Shown piece by piece: positions 25,479 to 27,781 of a stretch of 27,781 bases of DNA (position 1 is its first letter; each line of letters begins with the position of its first letter). Location of the stretch: contig CALJRU010000047.1 in NCBI GenBank assembly GCA_937976375.1, forward strand, positions 1 through 27,781. Reading direction: 5' to 3'. The notes beneath the pieces were generated by a model. That model was given only the letters and a program-made list of their open reading frames with translations, had not been told where the DNA came from and ran no database searches. A program made the translations under genes and the position numbers. This DNA is from an uncultured Peptococcaceae bacterium (lineage in GTDB: Bacteria > Bacillota > Peptococcia > Peptococcales > Peptococcaceae).

Positions 25479-25553
25479 GGTGGGTGTGGCGAAGTGGTTA
25501 ACGCACCGGATTGTGGCTCCGGCATTTCGTGGGTTCGATTCCCATCACCCACC
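25479..25553 (+). tRNA. tRNA-His (anticodon GTG)
   Basis: 75 bases including the extra G at position -1 opposite discriminator C, the identity element of tRNA-His. Anticodon stem CCGGA/TCCGG carries loop TTGTGGC (anticodon GTG). Its GUN anticodon makes it a substrate for the queA/tgt pathway encoded here. CCA is not encoded. Confidence 0.96.
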
Positions 25554-25569
25554 CTTCCAAATTGAGTTT

Positions 25570-25641
25570 TGGGGTATAGCCAAGCGGTAAGGCAACGGAC
25601 TTTGACTCCGTCATTCGTAGGTTCGAATCCTGCTACCCCAG
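25570..25641 (+). tRNA. tRNA-Gln (anticodon TTG)
   Basis: 72 bases. The acceptor TGGGGTA pairs with TACCCCA, and anticodon stem ACGGA/TCCGT carries loop CTTTGAC (anticodon TTG). The weak U1-A72 first pair is typical for tRNA-Gln. CCA is not encoded. Confidence 0.96.
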
Positions 25642-25644
25642 TAT

Positions 25645-25717
25645 GCGCCATTAGCTCAGGTGGTAGAGCACCTGACTTTTAATCAGGGTGTCGAAGGTTC
25701 GAGTCCTTCATGGCGCA
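25645..25717 (+). tRNA. tRNA-Lys (anticodon TTT)
   Basis: 73 bases. The acceptor GCGCCAT pairs with ATGGCGC, and the anticodon stem CCTGA/TCAGG carries loop CTTTTAA (anticodon TTT). The discriminator is A. CCA is not encoded. It is the last tRNA before the terminator. Confidence 0.96.
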
Positions 25718-25719
25718 GC

Positions 25720-25751
25720 AAGCCGATTTCGTAAGAAATCGGCTTTTTTTT
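25720..25751 (+). terminator. Terminator of the tRNA cluster
   Basis: Perfect 11-bp stem (25720-25730 and 25735-25745) with a GTAA loop, followed by a run of eight T. It starts two bases after tRNA-Lys. Confidence 0.95.
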
Positions 25752-25941
25752 GTTATTCTCCCCTACTTTTCCGATTTATTATCATCCACGGAATAATCAG
25801 TTTCCCCTTCTCTTATCCGTGTCTAAAACTTTCATCATTGTATTCTGGTTCAGGTTCTCATATACATCCTTTTTTGTTTCAAGATATTATCAGAGTTCGC
25901 ATTCAATTTCCATCAATTTTTGACAATTTCTAAAAAAATTG
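25752..25941 (+). other. Intergenic stretch without recognisable features
   Basis: A pyrimidine-rich stretch between the tRNA terminator and the riboswitch promoter. Short frames lack ribosome binding sites and family motifs. I see no RNA fold, repeat or gene here. Confidence 0.6.
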
Positions 25942-25970
25942 TTTACAACTTCTGACGAATCCGCTATATT
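25942..25970 (+). promoter_or_regulatory. Promoter of the glycine riboswitch transcript
   Basis: TTTACA (25942-25947), a 17-base spacer and TATATT (25965-25970), each one mismatch from consensus. The predicted start near 25977 is just before the first aptamer. Confidence 0.8.
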
Positions 25971-25978
25971 AGTAAATG

Positions 25979-26165
25979 CTTGAATATGCCAGATGAAAAT
26001 CTCAGGAAAACAACTATTTGTTGTACCGAAGAAGTAATACTTTCAGGTGCTTTCTCACGAAAGCGAGACTGGGATTGGATGGCTCTCTGGAGAATCCCTT
26101 TTTTGGGTGCCGAAGGTGAAAACAGCGTAAGCTGTGAATCTCTCAGGCAAAAGGACAGGGTAATG
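25979..26165 (+). promoter_or_regulatory. Tandem glycine riboswitch
   Basis: Two glycine aptamers in series. Aptamer 1 (about 25985-26075) has the conserved ACCGAAGAAG (26025-26034) and ACTTTCAGGTGC; its P2 5' strand TGAAA can pair with TTTCA. Aptamer 2 (about 26082-26160) has CTCTGGAGA, the hairpin ATCCC-T6-GGGT, GCCGAAGGTG (26109-26118) and the hallmark CTCTCAGGCAAAAGGACAG. A short linker TTGGATGG joins them, as in known gcvT riboswitches. Downstream are an intrinsic terminator and a sodium:alanine/glycine symporter, so glycine should control uptake, most likely as an OFF switch. Confidence 0.93.
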
Positions 26166-26200
26166 AAATCATGTTATTATGATTATGTTCGGGAATTTCC

Positions 26201-26234
26201 AGAGTTGAAACCGCTGCGGTTTCAACTCTTTTTT
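26201..26234 (+). terminator. Riboswitch-controlled intrinsic terminator
   Basis: A 13-bp perfect stem (26201-26213 and 26217-26229) with a 3-base loop, followed by TTTTTTATT. It lies 40 bases after aptamer 2 and 75 bases before the symporter start. The 5' foot, TCCAGAG (26198-26204), is complementary to CTCTGGA (26085-26091) in aptamer 2, a possible antiterminator pairing. Confidence 0.9.
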
Positions 26235-26308
26235 ATTCCCAAAGTCCTACCTTTCTCAGAGATATGATTCATATCATTTTCTGTATAATGTTTGGAGGAA
26301 TTTTTGTA

Positions 26309-27667
26309 ATGGATGCATTTATGATGGAACTCACAACGATCGTGAACACGCTACGAGATTTTTTATGGGACTACGCGCTGATGTATCTCCTTGTCGCAAC
26401 AGGGATCTACTTTACACTTCGCCTCGGATTTGTACAAATCCGCAAATTTGGTGCAGGTTTCAAAGCTATGTTCGGCAATTTCTCACTTCACGGGAAATCA
26501 AAAGAGGGCGGCCTCAGCTCCTTTCAAGCTTTGACAACCGCAATTGCTGCTCAAGTAGGAACCGGTAACATCGCTGGTGCTGCGACGGCAATTGCATCCG
26601 GCGGCCCTGGTGCTATCTTCTGGATGTGGCTAAGCGCCTTCTTTGGCATGTCCACCATTTATGCTGAAGCGGTATTGGCACAACATACTCGCGTCAAACA
26701 AAACGGGACTTACATCGGCGGCCCAGCTTATTATATTCGAGCCATTTTTAAAGGCGCTTTCGGAAAATTTCTTGCCACCTTTTTCTCTATTGCTTTGATT
26801 TTAGCGTTGGGATTCATGGGCAATATGGTGCAATCCAATTCTATCGGAGACGCTTTCTACAACGCTTTCCACATCCCACCAATTGCAATGGGCATTTTTG
26901 TCGCTGTCGTTGCTGGTTTCATTTTCATCGGCGGCATTAAACGTATTGCGCGCTTTACAGAAAAAATTGTCCCTATCATGGCGTTGTTTTACATCGTTGG
27001 CTGTCTCGTCATTCTCTGTATGAATCTCTCTGGCGTCATCAACGCTTTTCATGATATTTTCATCATGGCTTTCGCTCCACAATCGGTGGCTGGTGGTGCT
27101 CTTGGGATTACGGTAAAAGAAGCCATGCGTTACGGTATTGCCCGCGGTCTCTTTTCTAATGAAGCCGGTATGGGGTCCACACCACACGCTCACGCCACTG
27201 CTATTGTGAAACATCCAACCGACCAGGGAATTGTTGCAATGATGGGCGTTTTCATTGACACATTTGTCATTCTAACGCTCACAGCTCTCGTCATTCTCTC
27301 TACTGGTGCACTCAAAAGCGGTCTTACTGGTTCTAGCCTCGCTCAATACGCTTTCAATTCAGCCTTTGGTTCTTTTGGTGACGTTTTTATCGCCATCTGT
27401 ATGTTATTTTTTGCTTTCACAACCATTATTGGCTGGTATTTTTTCGGGGAAGTCAATGTCAAATCTCTCTTCGGCCAGAAAGCCACCAAAATCTACGCAG
27501 TACTCGTTATCTGTTTTGTCGTCATCGGCTCTACCTTAAAGGTGGATCTCGTTTGGACCATGGCCGACATATTCAACGGTCTCATGGTACTGCCAAACTT
27601 AATTGCACTTCTAGCTGGTTCTGGTATTGTCATTCGCCTTGCACGCGAAAACGACCATAAAAAATAA
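26309..27667 (+). CDS. Sodium:alanine/glycine symporter (AGCS family)
   Basis: An integral membrane amino-acid:Na+ symporter of the AgcS/AlsT family. The 452-residue protein shows the family motifs in order: MYLLVATGIYFTLRLGFVQIR (first span), FQALTTAIAAQVGTGNIAG (substrate and Na+ site region), GGPGAIFWMWLSAFFGM, YIGGPAYYI, and YGIARGLFSNEAGMGSTPHAHA. About ten to eleven hydrophobic spans are seen. The start is the ATG after TGGAGG; the longer frame reads through that site. A tandem glycine riboswitch upstream points to glycine as substrate or effector, but alanine transport cannot be excluded. Length is typical. Confidence 0.94.
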   Translation: MDAFMMELTTIVNTLRDFLWDYALMYLLVATGIYFTLRLGFVQIRKFGAGFKAMFGNFSLHGKSKEGGLSSFQALTTAIAAQVGTGNIAGAATAIASGGPGAIFWMWLSAFFGMSTIYAEAVLAQHTRVKQNGTYIGGPAYYIRAIFKGAFGKFLATFFSIALILALGFMGNMVQSNSIGDAFYNAFHIPPIAMGIFVAVVAGFIFIGGIKRIARFTEKIVPIMALFYIVGCLVILCMNLSGVINAFHDIFIMAFAPQSVAGGALGITVKEAMRYGIARGLFSNEAGMGSTPHAHATAIVKHPTDQGIVAMMGVFIDTFVILTLTALVILSTGALKSGLTGSSLAQYAFNSAFGSFGDVFIAICMLFFAFTTIIGWYFFGEVNVKSLFGQKATKIYAVLVICFVVIGSTLKVDLVWTMADIFNGLMVLPNLIALLAGSGIVIRLARENDHKK

Positions 27668-27726
27668 TATAGCCTCTATTGAGTGCTAAATAGCTAATAA
27701 CAAAAAAAGACTGACGCTCGTAAAAC

Positions 27727-27781
27727 TGACATGCCCCCAATAATTTGGACATCCGAATTATTGGGGGTATTTCTATTGTCA
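27727..27781. repeat. Long inverted repeat at the window edge
   Basis: Arms 27734-27745 and 27756-27767 (CCCCCAATAATT and its complement) are perfect. The inner bases extend the stem to 16 bp with one T-G pair, leaving a 2-base loop. Outer TGACA (27727-27731) and TGTCA (27777-27781) are also complementary, with unequal spacers. It could be a bidirectional terminator for the symporter gene, though the T-tract after it (TATTTCTATT) is weak, or a remnant of mobile-element ends. The window stops exactly at the outer repeat, so this cannot be settled. Confidence 0.6.

Noticed and set aside
25169..25651. 160-residue minus-strand frame across the tRNA cluster
   Set aside because: It is the antisense translation of tRNA genes, giving repeated GFEPTN/GDGNRTH-type phrases often misannotated as a hypothetical protein.
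25980..26267. 95-residue plus-strand frame
   Set aside because: It lies wholly within the glycine riboswitch and its terminator and has no ribosome binding site.
26284..26289. TATAAT just before the symporter start
   Set aside because: There is no -35 at the right distance, and it would start transcription inside the ribosome binding site; chance match.
1..27781. CRISPR array, prophage, restriction or toxin-antitoxin system
   Set aside because: No regularly spaced direct repeats and no related proteins were seen; almost every base between 149 and 23471 belongs to a conserved core gene or its control region.

Overview
The window reads as a stretch of conserved chromosomal core from a low-to-moderate GC bacterium, probably a member of the Bacillota. 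Supporting signs are strong AGGAGG-type ribosome binding sites, a T-box leader on valS, a tandem glycine riboswitch, a RelQ-type small alarmone synthetase and intrinsic terminators with clear U-tracts. Separate SecD and SecF, a TatA/TatB/TatC set, LonA and a full Trk system would suit the Negativicutes (Acidaminococcaceae-like), but that placement is an inference from gene content, not from a comparison. No phage, CRISPR array, toxin-antitoxin system or complete insertion sequence was found.

All genes from 149 to 23471 lie on the minus strand and all genes from 23760 on lie on the plus strand. Minus-strand units, read in transcription order, are: (1) tRNA-Leu and tRNA-Gly with a good promoter and terminator; (2) tig-clpP-clpX, a terminator, then lon-engB, i.e. 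chaperone and proteolysis genes plus a ribosome-assembly GTPase; (3) trkA-trkH-ruvC-ruvA-ruvB-queA-tgt-yajC, closely packed, joining potassium uptake, Holliday-junction processing, queuosine tRNA modification and a Sec accessory protein; (4) secD-secF, separated from yajC by a terminator; (5) a valine T-box leader, valS, tatA-tatB-tatC, a PRC-barrel protein and a FeoA-like small protein, ending at a strong terminator; (6) an atypical thioredoxin reductase carrying a degenerate thioredoxin-like C-terminal domain, ending at two tandem hairpins.

Plus-strand units are: (7) a CpXC zinc-binding protein with a RelQ-like (p)ppGpp synthetase; (8) a six-gene tRNA cluster (Pro, Gly, Arg, His, Gln, Lys) with promoter and terminator; (9) a promoter, tandem glycine riboswitch, intrinsic terminator and a sodium:alanine/glycine symporter. 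At the right edge is a long inverted repeat that may be a remnant of a mobile element.

Most of the content is ordinary. The points worth a second look are the reductase (no NADPH-type arginine motif and a thioredoxin domain without its CxxC), the apparent placement of the Tat translocase behind a valine-sensing T-box, a plausible OFF-switch pairing in the glycine riboswitch, a terminator a few bases before the lon ribosome binding site, and the absence of encoded CCA in all eight tRNA genes. Several starts were moved inward because the longer reading frames begin inside the Shine-Dalgarno sequence.
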